From contig NC_090787.1 in NCBI RefSeq assembly GCF_040054535.1, positions 18,715,501-18,779,500 of the forward strand: a stretch of DNA of 64,000 nucleotides, given 5' to 3'. The DNA is from Antennarius striatus (Eukaryota; Chordata; Actinopteri; Lophiiformes; Antennariidae). Position numbers and translations under genes: made by a program. The notes beneath the pieces were generated by a model. That model was given only the letters and a program-made list of their open reading frames with translations. It was not told where the DNA came from and made no database searches. The number at the start of each line of letters is the position of its first letter. Position 1 is the stretch's first letter. Below, piece by piece: positions 56,252 to 62,807 of the stretch.

Positions 56252-56383
56252 TTTTGGGAATTCTGATCTGCACTGTAAATATTTTTTCACTGCTTGCTGG
56301 TGAAAACAAAAACCCCACCAAAAACGGATCTTTTGCGGCTGCGCCATCAATTTCCCCCCCACTGCATTCACCAACCCGTGACA

Positions 56384-57068
56384 CAGTCTAAAAGGGCTCT
56401 ACAATGATATTGTCAATAAAAGTGACAGGTTTCCATTATTTGTTAAAACTCTTAGCTAAAAACAGTCTTTTGGAGTTGTTTTGTACTCATCCAGGTGAAA
56501 TGAGTGTAAACTGCTGTTTTTAGTGTGATATCAGACCAAACACGTTCAACAATGCTACTCTCACTCAAAGTGACATAAAAATGACTTGACACACACTGTT
56601 CCATTAGTTTATCTGAACAGGTGAAGTTTCAATGCAAATAAGTCGTTTTAGAGTGAAATCATTCCAAACACGTTCAACAATGCTATTCTCACTTACAGTC
56701 AAAAAAAAGAATGACTTGTGACACAGGTTTACTGCATATATCTGAACATCGGAATTTTCAACTGAACAAGGCATTTTGCAGAATTTCTTGACTAAAATTG
56801 GTCAAAGAAATGGAGCACTTGTTATGAATGTGAAAGCAGTTAAAAATTTCTCAATAATGATGTTATCACCAAAACTAAGATGAAAATTACCTGTAAACAC
56901 ATGTTTCCTGTATTTGTCACAGCATGCGACCTCTCTGCTGAAAACTTTCTTTTTCAAGCTTGGTTTTTACTGAAATAGCTGAAATGAAGTGAAACTGTTG
57001 ATTTCAGAGTGAAACAAGTGTAAACATGTGAAACAATGCTATTGTTCACTCAAAGTAACAAAACATCA
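56384..57068. repeat. Decayed satellite beyond the insertion
   Basis: The interrupted monomer resumes at CAGTCTAAAAGGG and contains the hairpin ACAATGATATTGTC. New units start at 56537 and 56665. The unit starting at 56537 is only 128 bp, cut short after AAGTCGTTTTAGA. From about 56700 the match to the array weakens to short blocks such as CAATGCTATTGTTCACTCAAAG and GCTGAAATGAAG. The order and orientation are those of the main array. Confidence 0.85.
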
Positions 57069-57508
57069 CTGGTCTCACCACAGTTTTGTACACCTTTCCT
57101 TTCGTTTTAACCTAAACTCTTCTATCACACATCACACTTGACACTTTCCTCCACACATTCCATCTGCCTGTACACGCTTCTTCACCTCTTTTCCACACTA
57201 TCCATTGCTCTGGACTGTTGAACCTAAGTACTTAAAATCCTCCACATTCTAGATCTCTTCTCCCTGTAACCTCACTCTTCCACTTGGGTCCCTCTCATTC
57301 ATAAACTTGTACTCTGTCTTACTGCGGCTAAACTTCATTCCTCTCCATCGCAGGACAAACTTCTACCTCTCTAGCTTCTGCTCCACCTGTTCCATGCTCT
57401 CTCTGCAGATCACAATCATCTACAAACATCATAGTCGATGGAGATTCCTGTCTAACGTCATCTGTCAGCCTGTCCATCACCAAAGTGAACAGGAAGGGGC
57501 TCGGAGCT
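57069..57508 (-). mobile_element. RTE-type LINE fragment (reverse transcriptase part)
   Basis: The reverse complement matches the plus-strand LINE at about 61720-62130. It starts at CTGGTCTCACCACAGTTTTG, the complement of the segment encoding KVYKTVVRP, and ends at GGGGCTCGGAGCT, the complement of the segment encoding SALSP. It spans the catalytic region, where the complement reads like MMFVDD in place of MMFADD. Several frame breaks make it non-coding. It sits inside decayed satellite and is clearly diverged from the copy at 60370, so it is a separate, older insertion, truncated at both ends. No target duplication was found. Confidence 0.87.
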
Positions 57509-57870
57509 ATTCTATTCTAAAGTTTTCAGCTGAAATCAGTCGTTTTGGAGTAGTTTCTGACTGAAAACGCTGAAAGGAAGTAAAACACTTCTTTTCTGAG
57601 TTAAATCAGTCGAAACATATTCCAAAATGCTTTTTACACTCAAAACCACATAAAAATGACCCGTAACCCAAGTTTCCTGCAAATAATTTAACAAATGAGT
57701 TTTCAGATGAGAGCAGTCATTTTGGAACAGTTTCTGACCGAAAAACCTGAAATGAAGTCAAACAGTTCTTTTCAGAATGAAATCAGTCCAAACATATTCA
57801 TAAATATTCTTCTCACCCAAAATCACATGAAGCACATGTGGTTTTGAAGTCTTCCATTGATGTTCTATTT
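57509..57870. repeat. Ancestral-type ~178-bp satellite units
   Basis: Two consecutive short units are visible: the block CAGTCGAAACATATTCC at 57607 and CAGTCCAAACATATTC at 57785 are 178 bp apart. Each unit has a stretch near CACTCAAAACCACATAAAAATGAC, then AGTTTCCTGCAAATAATT, then GTCGTTTTGGAGTAGTTTCTGAC or its variant, then CTGAAATGAAGTCAAAC. These correspond to one half of the ~330-bp monomer, so they look like the undimerised ancestor. Beyond 57830 the similarity fades. Confidence 0.7.
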
Positions 57871-57936
57871 GTACTCAATTATAATGAGCACTGGACTTTA
57901 TAATTAAGGGCGGTGGCCCCCACTGACACTGACACG

Positions 57937-57996
57937 AATCCAGACCCGCCGTGTTGTGCGGGTGTTGTGGGCCACACAACACGGCGGGTCCGGATT
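57937..57996. repeat. 22-bp inverted repeat with 16-nt loop
   Basis: The left arm 57937-57958 (starts AATCCAGACCCGCC) and right arm 57975-57996 (ends GGCGGGTCCGGATT) are complementary with a single mismatch over 22 bp. The 16 bp next to the loop are perfect and GC-rich. It lies at the junction between decayed satellite and a dispersed repeat and may be a boundary artefact of that repeat. Confidence 0.85.
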
Positions 57997-58255
57997 TGAA
58001 TCCTGCTCTGTTTGCATGTTTCTCCGGGTTCTTCAGCTTCCTCCCACCTCCAAAAAACATGCTCCAAATTGGCCGGTCCCAAATTGCCCCTAGGGATGAG
58101 TGTGTGTGTGTGTGCGTGGTTGTCCGTCTTTGTGTATGGCTCCGTGGGGCACTTGCGTTGTGCCCAGAGTGCCCCCCCCCCCAATGCCAGCTGGGATAGG
58201 CTCCAGTTCCCTGTGACCAGCTGTGGCGGACAAAGCTGTAGAAAATGAATGAGTG
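57985..58255 (+). repeat. Dispersed fish-type repeat remnant
   Basis: The blocks TTTGCATGTTTCTCCGGGTT, TTCCTCCCACCTCCAAAAAACATG, CAAATTGCCCCTAGGGATGAG, TGTGTGTGCGTGGTTGTCCG, AGCTGGGATAGGCTCCAG and AAGCTGTAGAAAATGAATGAGTG occur in this order. I recognise the order from a very common interspersed repeat of fish genomes that ends in a GGATAGGCTCCAG...AGAAAATGAATGA tail; its class is not certain to me. The middle has drifted, with TG-dinucleotide and poly-C tracts. It is not coding. The flanking stretch 58256-58321 shows nothing recognisable. Confidence 0.6.
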
Positions 58256-58321
58256 TCAGTCACAGTGGCTACATTACGTCGTCTGGCAAAGCAAGCTCAA
58301 TACATCAGTTTGATTATGTCT

Positions 58322-58386
58322 CACTAGTAAGTTACTTTGGATCAAGCCGTCTGCTGTATGAATAAATATAATGATGTAATGTAAGA
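58322..58386 (+). repeat. SINE/L2-type 3' tail remnant
   Basis: CACTAGTAAGTTACTTTGG followed by ATCAAGCCGTCTGCTGTATG and AATAAATATAATG resembles the conserved 3' tail shared by many fish tRNA-derived SINEs and their L2-type partner LINEs (consensus around CTTTGGATAAAAGCGTCTGCTAAATGA). The tRNA-like head is not visible, so only the tail is claimed. Confidence 0.55.
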
Positions 58387-58736
58387 AAAAATACAGGCAT
58401 TTCAGCAACACAAACCTAGAAACCATTATATACCACCGCTGTCAGCTCCTTTTGTGAAATGCCTGTTCCCTTTTTCCTTCATCTTGGTCAAATGTGAGTG
58501 AGTGCAGCATAGTTAAAAGGTGTCTATAATTACACAAGATGTTATTTAGAGACTCTGGTGGACGTTCTGGGTTCTGCATATCTACGGTGTTCTGTTTCCG
58601 TGCTTCCGCTGTGCCCGGTCAGGAAAGTTGTTTTGCATTACGCTGTACGAAGATGTATGTCTGTTTTCTCACGGTAAGATGTTGCTCAATTTGAAAAACA
58701 AACGAATAATGTAATATGAAACCTGTTCATAAAACC
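58387..58736. other. Spacer downstream of the first tRNA gene
   Basis: No gene was found. From about 58554 (CTGGTGGACGTTCTGGGTT...TGTTTCCGTGCTT...CTCACGGTAA) the sequence resembles 58961-59065, so this stretch is part of a duplicated unit that includes the tRNA gene. 58387-58550 shows no recognisable feature. Confidence 0.6.
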
Positions 58737-58740
58737 AAAA
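58737..58740 (-). terminator. Pol III terminator of the first tRNA-Leu gene
   Basis: On the minus strand the tRNA gene is followed 6 nt later by TTTT, with another TTTT at 58731-58734. Oligo-T runs of four or more end RNA polymerase III transcription. Confidence 0.75.
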
Positions 58741-58746
58741 GTTGTT

Positions 58747-58855
58747 TGTCAGAAGTGGGATTCGAACCCACGCCTCCAATCGGAGACCAGAACCCTCATC
58801 TAGTAGGAAGGCAGAGCCTTGAGTCTGGCGCCTTAGACCACTCGGCCATCCTGAC
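58747..58855 (-). tRNA. tRNA-Leu(CAA) with intron, copy 1
   Basis: The minus strand reads GTCAGGATGGCCGAGTGG at its 5' end and CCCACTTCTGACA at its 3' end. The acceptor arms pair (GTCAGGA with TTCTGAC) and A is the discriminator. The anticodon loop is CT-CAA-G. A 25-bp intron (58793-58817) sits one base after the anticodon, the canonical place. The exons are 58818-58855 (38 nt) and 58747-58792 (46 nt), giving an 84-nt mature class II tRNA with the long variable arm expected of leucine. The internal promoter is intact: A box TGGCCGAGTGG (58838-58848) and B box GGTTCGAATCC (58758-58768). It decodes UUG. Nothing suggests a pseudogene. Confidence 0.96.
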
Positions 58856-59163
58856 AACTGAATACACCAGCAGATATCAGTATATTTAACAAATACTACC
58901 GTGCAACTGAACCGGACATTTCATTTTCTTTCATAGTTGGCGTATTAACTGAACACACTTCTGCTGGAGGTTGTGGGTCCCACAGATCTGCTGAATTTTG
59001 TTTCTGTGCTTGGGTCGGGACGGAGGATCAAGCACTCCGGTAGTATATCAGTTTACTCACGGTAAATGCTTAAGTTGAAAACATGAATGATATGTTTCCT
59101 ACGCATTGTGACGATATTGCATTGAAATGTAAGGGAAAATTCATTAACACTTTTTGACATCGT

Positions 59164-59206
59164 AGATAGATAGATAGATAAGAGATAGAGAGATAGAGAG
59201 ATAGAG

Positions 59207-59294
<88 letters not shown>
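59164..59294. repeat. (GATA)n microsatellite, ~130 bp
   Basis: Interrupted TAGA/TAGAGA repeats at the left become a pure (TAGA)n run of about 90 bp. It adjoins the LINE/SINE-like tail at 59295 and separates the two tRNA genes. Confidence 0.97.
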
Positions 59295-59295
<1 letters not shown>

Positions 59296-59320
59296 CTTTA
59301 TTAATCCCGGAGGAAATTAG
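59295..59320 (-). repeat. 3' end of a LINE/SINE that seeded the microsatellite
   Basis: Read on the minus strand, TTTCCTCCGGGATTAATAAAG leads straight into (TATC)n. Many fish retroposons end with a TTCC...GGGATCAATAAAGTATCTATC motif, so the microsatellite is probably the amplified tail of such an insertion. Only about 26 bp of the body is recognisable. Confidence 0.5.
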
Positions 59321-59466
59321 TTAGGTGTGATTGCTGAGAGTATACTTTCTTCCAAAGTGTGACACAATGTCACTCCATACGCCACTTTTACGATTCATCA
59401 CGCGTATATATTTCTTTTTATGTTCGTTAAAGCAGTGCGTAACATACAATTTTGCGAAATGTAACC

Positions 59467-59470
59467 AAAA
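59467..59470 (-). terminator. Pol III terminator of the second tRNA-Leu gene
   Basis: TTTT on the minus strand, 6 nt after the 3' end of the tRNA, at the same spacing as for the first copy. Confidence 0.75.
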
Positions 59471-59476
59471 TGTTAT

Positions 59477-59585
59477 TGTCAGAAGTGGGATTCGAACCCA
59501 CGCCTCCAATCGGAGACCAGAACCCTCAATTTATGGGAAGGCGGAGCCTTGAGTCTGGCGCCTTAGACCACTCGGCCATCCTGAC
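59477..59585 (-). tRNA. tRNA-Leu(CAA) with intron, copy 2
   Basis: The exons (59548-59585 and 59477-59522) appear identical to those of the first copy 730 bp away. The 25-bp intron (59523-59547) has changed at several positions: plus-strand CAATTTATGGGAAGGCGG against CATCTAGTAGGAAGGCAG. A box (59568-59578), B box (59488-59498), acceptor pairing, CAA anticodon and terminator are intact. Exon conservation with intron drift is what purifying selection on two working genes should look like. The 5' end faces the promoter of the plus-strand gene starting at 59782, 196 bp away. Confidence 0.96.
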
Positions 59586-59639
59586 AACTACTAACACTGT
59601 GTGTAGATCACCATTTTAAACGATACACCCCCCCCCACA

Positions 59640-59781
59640 TGTCGGGCTGTCATTTCACTACTTCCGGGGATGTGACGTAAGGAGTGCTACCCGGACTTCA
59701 GACGTTACTACACGTTAATCGAGAAGGAGTTCTCCTTTTCAGTCCGAGCTATTTCATTAAAAGGACATACTTCTGTTCGCT
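59640..59781 (+). promoter_or_regulatory. Probable promoter and 5' UTR of the dhrs12-like gene
   Basis: Between the tRNA gene and the ATG lie an ETS-type site ACTTCCGGG (59660-59668) and a CRE-like TGACGTAA (59673-59680), 4 bp apart. There is no obvious TATA box. That pairing is common in TATA-less housekeeping promoters. The pyrimidine-rich GTTCTCCTTTTCAG near 59730 is a possible start region. Transcription start sites cannot be placed from sequence alone. Confidence 0.5.
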
Positions 59782-59837
59782 ATGTCGATTTACAGAAACG
59801 CCGTTTGGTTTTTGAAAGGCCGTCAAGAATATACAAA
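59782..59837 (+). CDS. dhrs12: Probable first coding exon of dhrs12 (SDR family oxidoreductase)
   Basis: An ATG at 59782 opens an 18-codon frame plus two bases, then a consensus splice donor GTAAGT at 59838. The peptide reads MSIYRNAVWFLKGRQEYT plus a split codon. As I recall it, vertebrate DHRS12, a short-chain dehydrogenase/reductase of poorly known substrate, begins M-S-L-Y-R with V-W-F-x-K-G and E-Y-T-K in the same places, and its first coding exon ends near there. The Rossmann-fold and catalytic parts would lie in later exons, and none is recognisable before 64000, so intron 1 would be longer than 4.1 kb. The upstream ETS/CRE sites support a real gene start. The main doubt is the short length; a cDNA or protein match would settle it. 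Confidence 0.72.
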
Positions 59838-60354
59838 GTAAGTTGAAGCATTTCTGCTGCGAATGAAAGACATTTTACCTGATCACCTTTATTTATTAAC
59901 CTCGAAAACCGCTGCTGGTTAACCTGCGAGAAAGGTTAACCAGGACCAGGACTTTATGGCCAAAACATGTACATTTTGCTAATTTTTTGTTTTTTGGGTG
60001 TAAATATGTCGCTCAGTCTAACCCCAATGCAATGTTGCTGATCAAATTAATCGGTTTTAAAATTGAGACATTTTGGGAAAATAGTTGACTACTATTTATG
60101 CATGAAATGTTTTCTGCTCGCCTTATTTGGTTTAATAAACAATATTTGCAAAGCAACTGACAGACACAGAACAACAGAAACAGTAACAGCGACAACCATG
60201 GTAACAACAATAGCACATGGAATTCATACCGTAAATCTGGTTTTATTAAACTGTTATTTTGTATTTCATATTTTTGTATTTACGTATTGTAATGCTTTTA
60301 TCATGATACCTAATAAGTCTAAGCAGCTACCGTCATGGAAATTAGGACAGGGTA
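59838..60354 (+). other. Start of dhrs12 intron 1, no gene seen
   Basis: Begins with the donor GTAAGT. It contains an 11-bp perfect inverted repeat with a 7-nt loop at 59915-59943 (CTGGTTAACCT / AGGTTAACCAG), perhaps a fragment of a small DNA transposon. The rest is AT-rich with no convincing coding or repeat signal. Confidence 0.55.
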
Positions 60355-60369
60355 AACAGATTTTCTGGT
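60355..60369. repeat. Left 15-bp target-site duplication of the RTE LINE
   Basis: AACAGATTTTCTGGT is repeated exactly at 62574-62588, bracketing the LINE. Confidence 0.88.
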
Positions 60370-60519
60370 GTAATGTAGCCGCAAGAGGACACAAGCCAGT
60401 GTCTTATTGTGCCGGTCCCAAACCCGGATAAATACAGAGGGTTGCATCAGAAAGTGCATCCAGCGTAAAACTTTTGCCAAATCAAACATGCTAATCAAAC
60501 CAGGTTTGGTATCCAGGAG

Positions 60520-60830
60520 AGGAACGCAGAAGTACAGATCGTGGTTTACTTTGCAAAAAAGATGGAAATGGCCATAGTGAATATTTTGTTCCAGAAGAGG
60601 CAGGAACATAAGGTGACCTATACAAGTGGATGTAGGAGCACACAGGTAAACTACATCTTGTGTAGACGGTGTAATCTGAAGGAGATAAGTGACTGTAAAG
60701 TGGTGGTATTTTAAGTGTGTAGCCAAACAGCATAGGATGGTGGTGTGTAGGATGACTCTGGAGGTGAGGAAGATGAAGAGGACAAAGACAGAGCAGAGGA
60801 CGAAATGGTAGAAGCTAAAAAAGGAAGAGT
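60520..60830 (+). pseudogene. RTE endonuclease C-terminal remnant
   Basis: Translates as VVYFAKKMEMAIVN...QKRQEHKVTY, then STQVNYILCRRCNLKEISDCK, then two stops and a frame change into VAKQHRMVVCRM. This matches the order at the end of an apurinic-endonuclease domain of RTE elements. The expected Asp in the VDY motif is Asn here (VNY). The N-terminal catalytic part is missing: the 5' untranslated block runs almost directly into this segment near 60500. Non-functional. Confidence 0.72.
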
Positions 60831-62487
60831 GTTGCATGACTTTTAGGAAGGAGTTAAGACAGGCTCTGGGTGGCCAAGAGGTGCTTCCAGATGACTGGAC
60901 AACTACAGCTAATGTGATCAGGGACACAGGTAGGAGAGTACTTGGTGTATCGTCTAGAAGGAAAGTAGATAAGGAGACTTGGTGGTGGAATGAGGAGGTA
61001 CACGAGTGTATACAAAGAAAGAGGTTAGCTAAGAAGAAGTGGGACACTGATAGGACTGAGGAGAGTAGACAGGAGTACAGGGAGATGCAGCGGCAAAGGC
61101 CAAACAAGGGGTTTATGATGACTTGTATGATAGGTTGGACAGTAAGGGAGAGACTGATCTATACAGGTTGGGAAGACAGAGAGACAGAGATGGGAAGGAT
61201 GTGCAGCAGGTTAGGGTGATAAGGATAGGGATGGAAGTCTATTGACAGGTGCCAGTAATGTGATGGGAAGATGGAAGAGTACTTTGAAGAGTTGATGAAC
61301 AAGGAAAATGAGAGAGAAAAAAGACTAGAAGAGGTGACTGGACCAGGAAGTAGCAAAGATTAGTCAGGATGAAGTGGAAAGGCAGTCGGTCCTGATGATG
61401 TACCTGTAGAGGTTTGGAAGTGTCTCGGAGAGGTGGCAGTAGAGTTTCTGACTGGGTTGTTCAACAGGATCTTATATAGCGAGAAGATGCCTGAGGAATG
61501 GAGGAGAAGTGTGCTGGTGCCCATTTTTAAGAACAAGGGAGATGTGCAGAGTTGTGGCAACTACAGAGGAATAAAGCTGATAAGCCATACGGTGAAGTTA
61601 TGGGAAAGAGTAGTTAGAGCGGTGCAGGACATGTATGAGGACTGTAAGACAGTGGTGAGGTGTGCTGTAGGTGTGACAGAGGAGTTCAAGGTGGAGGTGG
61701 GACTGCATCAGGGATCAGCTCTGAGCCCCTTCTTTTTTGCTATGGTGATGGACAGGCTGACAGACGAGGTTAGACAGGAATCCCCATGGACTATGATGTT
61801 TGCAGATGACATTGTGATCTGCAGTGAGATCAGGGAACAGGTGGAGGAGAAGCTAGAGAGGTGGGGGTTTGTCCGCAGTAAGACAGAGTACATGTGTTTG
61901 AGTGAGAAGGACCCAAGTGGAAGAGTGAGGTTACAGGGAGAAGAGATCAAGAAGGTGGAGGATTTTAAGTACTTAGGGTCAATAGTCCAGAGCAATTGAG
62001 AGTGCGGAAAAGCGGTGAAGAAGCGTGTGCAGGCAGGGTGGAACGGGTGGAGAAAAGTGTCAGGTGTGATGTGTGATAGAAGCGTTTCAGCTAAAATGAA
62101 AGGAAAGGTGTACAAAACTGTGGTGAGACCAGCGATGTTGTTTGGTCTAGAGACAGTGTCACTGAGGAAAAGACAGGAAACAGAGCTGGAGGTAGCAGAG
62201 ATGAAGATGCTGAGGTTCTCTCTGGGAGTGACCAGGGATGATAGGATCAGGAATGAGTACATCAGAGGGACAGCACATGTTAGATATTTTGTAGATAAAG
62301 TCAGAGAGGCCAGACTGAGATGGTTTGGACATGTCCAGAGGAGAGATAGTGAATATATTGTTAGAATGATGCTGAGTTTTGAACTACTAGGCAGGAGGTC
62401 TAGAGGAAGACCAAAGAGGATGTAGTGAAAGAGGACATGAAGGTAGTTGGTGTGAGAGAAGAGGATGCAGAAGACAGGGTTAGATGG
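60831..62487 (+). pseudogene. RTE reverse transcriptase, frameshifted and deleted
   Basis: The linker (60836-61095) reads FRKELRQALGG, DDWTTTANVIRDTG and KETWWWNEEV. A shift near 61090 moves the frame to VYDDLYDRLD. From 61433 one frame covers VEFLTGLFNRIL, PEEWRRSVLVPIFKNKGD, NYRGIKLISHTVK, then jumps from WERVV to RAVQDMYEDCK, so the segment with the first catalytic Asp (motif A) is absent. SALSPFFFAMVMDRL and the FADD active-site motif follow (61798-61812). A second small deletion lies at ERWGFVRSKTEYM. A TGA at 61997 replaces a codon, and the same frame continues to 62425 (KKRVQAGWNGWRKVSG, MLRFSLGVTRDDRIRNEYIR, EARLRWFGHVQRRD). Inactive. Confidence 0.86.
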
Positions 62488-62518
62488 AAGCAACTGATTT
62501 GCTGTGGCAACTGATTTG

Positions 62519-62565
62519 CTTTTCCTTTCAGCTTTTCCCCTGAAGGGAAAAGCTGAAAGGAAAAG
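62519..62565. repeat. Perfect 21-bp hairpin at the LINE 3' end
   Basis: The arms 62519-62539 (CTTTTCCTTTCAGCTTTTCC...) and 62545-62565 are perfectly complementary across a 5-nt loop CTGAA. The right arm resembles the usual RTE 3' end (GGGAAAAGCTGAAAGGAAAAG before the GAA-rich tail). The left arm is its inverted copy, probably made by template switching or a snap-back during target-primed synthesis. Confidence 0.92.
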
Positions 62566-62573
62566 AAGAAGAG

Positions 62574-62588
62574 AACAGATTTTCTGGT
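62574..62588. repeat. Right 15-bp target-site duplication of the RTE LINE
   Basis: AACAGATTTTCTGGT, identical to 60355-60369, directly after the GAAGAAGAG tail. Confidence 0.88.
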
Positions 62589-62645
62589 CTGACATCACAG
62601 TCCCTCTTAGTCTGGTTAAACTTCGACTCTGAATCTAAGGATTTT

Positions 62646-62661
62646 TGTTTATCTAATTTAA
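62646..62661. repeat. Left 16-bp target-site duplication of the Penelope-like element
   Basis: TGTTTATCTAATTTAA is repeated exactly at 63649-63664. The 62589-62645 stretch before it is plain intron with nothing recognisable. Confidence 0.85.
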
Positions 62662-62666
62662 AAAAA

Positions 62667-62807
62667 CAGTTAACCGGCACTCACAGATAAATACTTAAAT
62701 TTATTATGGGCAAATCACGGACGCATTTCAGCAAACAGCCTTCATCAGGGTGAACAAGAACAATAGAACTGACATCCATCGTAACCAGGTGAGGTCAGAA
62801 TCAAGTA
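62667..62807 (-). repeat. Left inverted arm of the Penelope-like element
   Basis: Reverse complement of 63431-63571, 136 of 141 positions matching. It starts CAGTTAACCGGCACTCACAG and ends GAGGTCAGAATCAAGTA, where it is joined directly to endonuclease coding sequence. Confidence 0.92.

Larger units (their letters stand above)
53219..56383. mobile_element. Solo LTR (~810 bp) interrupted by a hAT transposon
   Basis: A foreign block interrupts a satellite monomer. It starts TGTGACGGAG and ends CCCGTGACA, giving TG...CA ends with imperfect inverted termini (TGTGACGG against TGTCACGG). The flanks are AAGTC (53214-53218) and CAGTC (56384-56388); the satellite usually reads CAGTC here, so this is a 5-bp target duplication with one change. 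Without the nested hAT and one of its target copies the element is 678 + 132 = 810 bp. A promoter-like GGGTATTTAAGG lies at 53765. No gag or pol is present, so it is read as a solo LTR. An alternative reading, ends GTGAC...GACAC with a perfect AGTCT duplication, moves each boundary by 1 bp. The family is not recognised. Confidence 0.72.
60370..62573 (+). mobile_element. RTE-type LINE, internally deleted
   Basis: A 2,204-bp insertion flanked by a perfect 15-bp target duplication. The 5' part has the blocks GGTCCCAAACCCGGATAAAT, GAGGGTTGCATCAG and GCATCCAGCGTAAAACTTTTG, which I associate with UTRs of a common fish RTE family. Coding remains follow: the C-terminal part of an AP endonuclease, a linker, and a reverse transcriptase. 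The 3' end is an AAGAAGAAGAGA tail after GCTGTGGCAACTGATTTGC. Because both ends and the target duplication are present but blocks of the protein are missing, the template was probably already deleted before insertion, or deletions came later. It lies in the presumed dhrs12 intron, in the same orientation. Confidence 0.85.

Noticed and set aside
53219-56383. A complete LTR retrotransposon with two LTRs, using the 53.2-kb and 55.3-kb blocks as its LTR pair
   Set aside because: The two blocks share only short terminal similarity (TGTGACGG and TGTCACG), differ in length and interior, and each has its own target duplication.
57875-58248. Overlapping ORFs of 60-100 codons near 58 kb
   Set aside because: They cover the inverted repeat and a dispersed repeat with TG and poly-C runs; no domain is visible and both strands are open by composition.
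60063-60431. 122-codon plus-strand ORF as a gene
   Set aside because: It crosses from intron through the LINE target duplication into LINE 5' sequence, and its product is composition-driven.
60319-61107. 262-codon minus-strand ORF
   Set aside because: It is the antisense of the RTE endonuclease and linker remnant, with a low-complexity S/L/F-rich product and no domain.
61708-62598. 296-codon minus-strand ORF
   Set aside because: It is antisense to the RTE reverse transcriptase, which is clearly coding-derived on the plus strand with the FADD motif.
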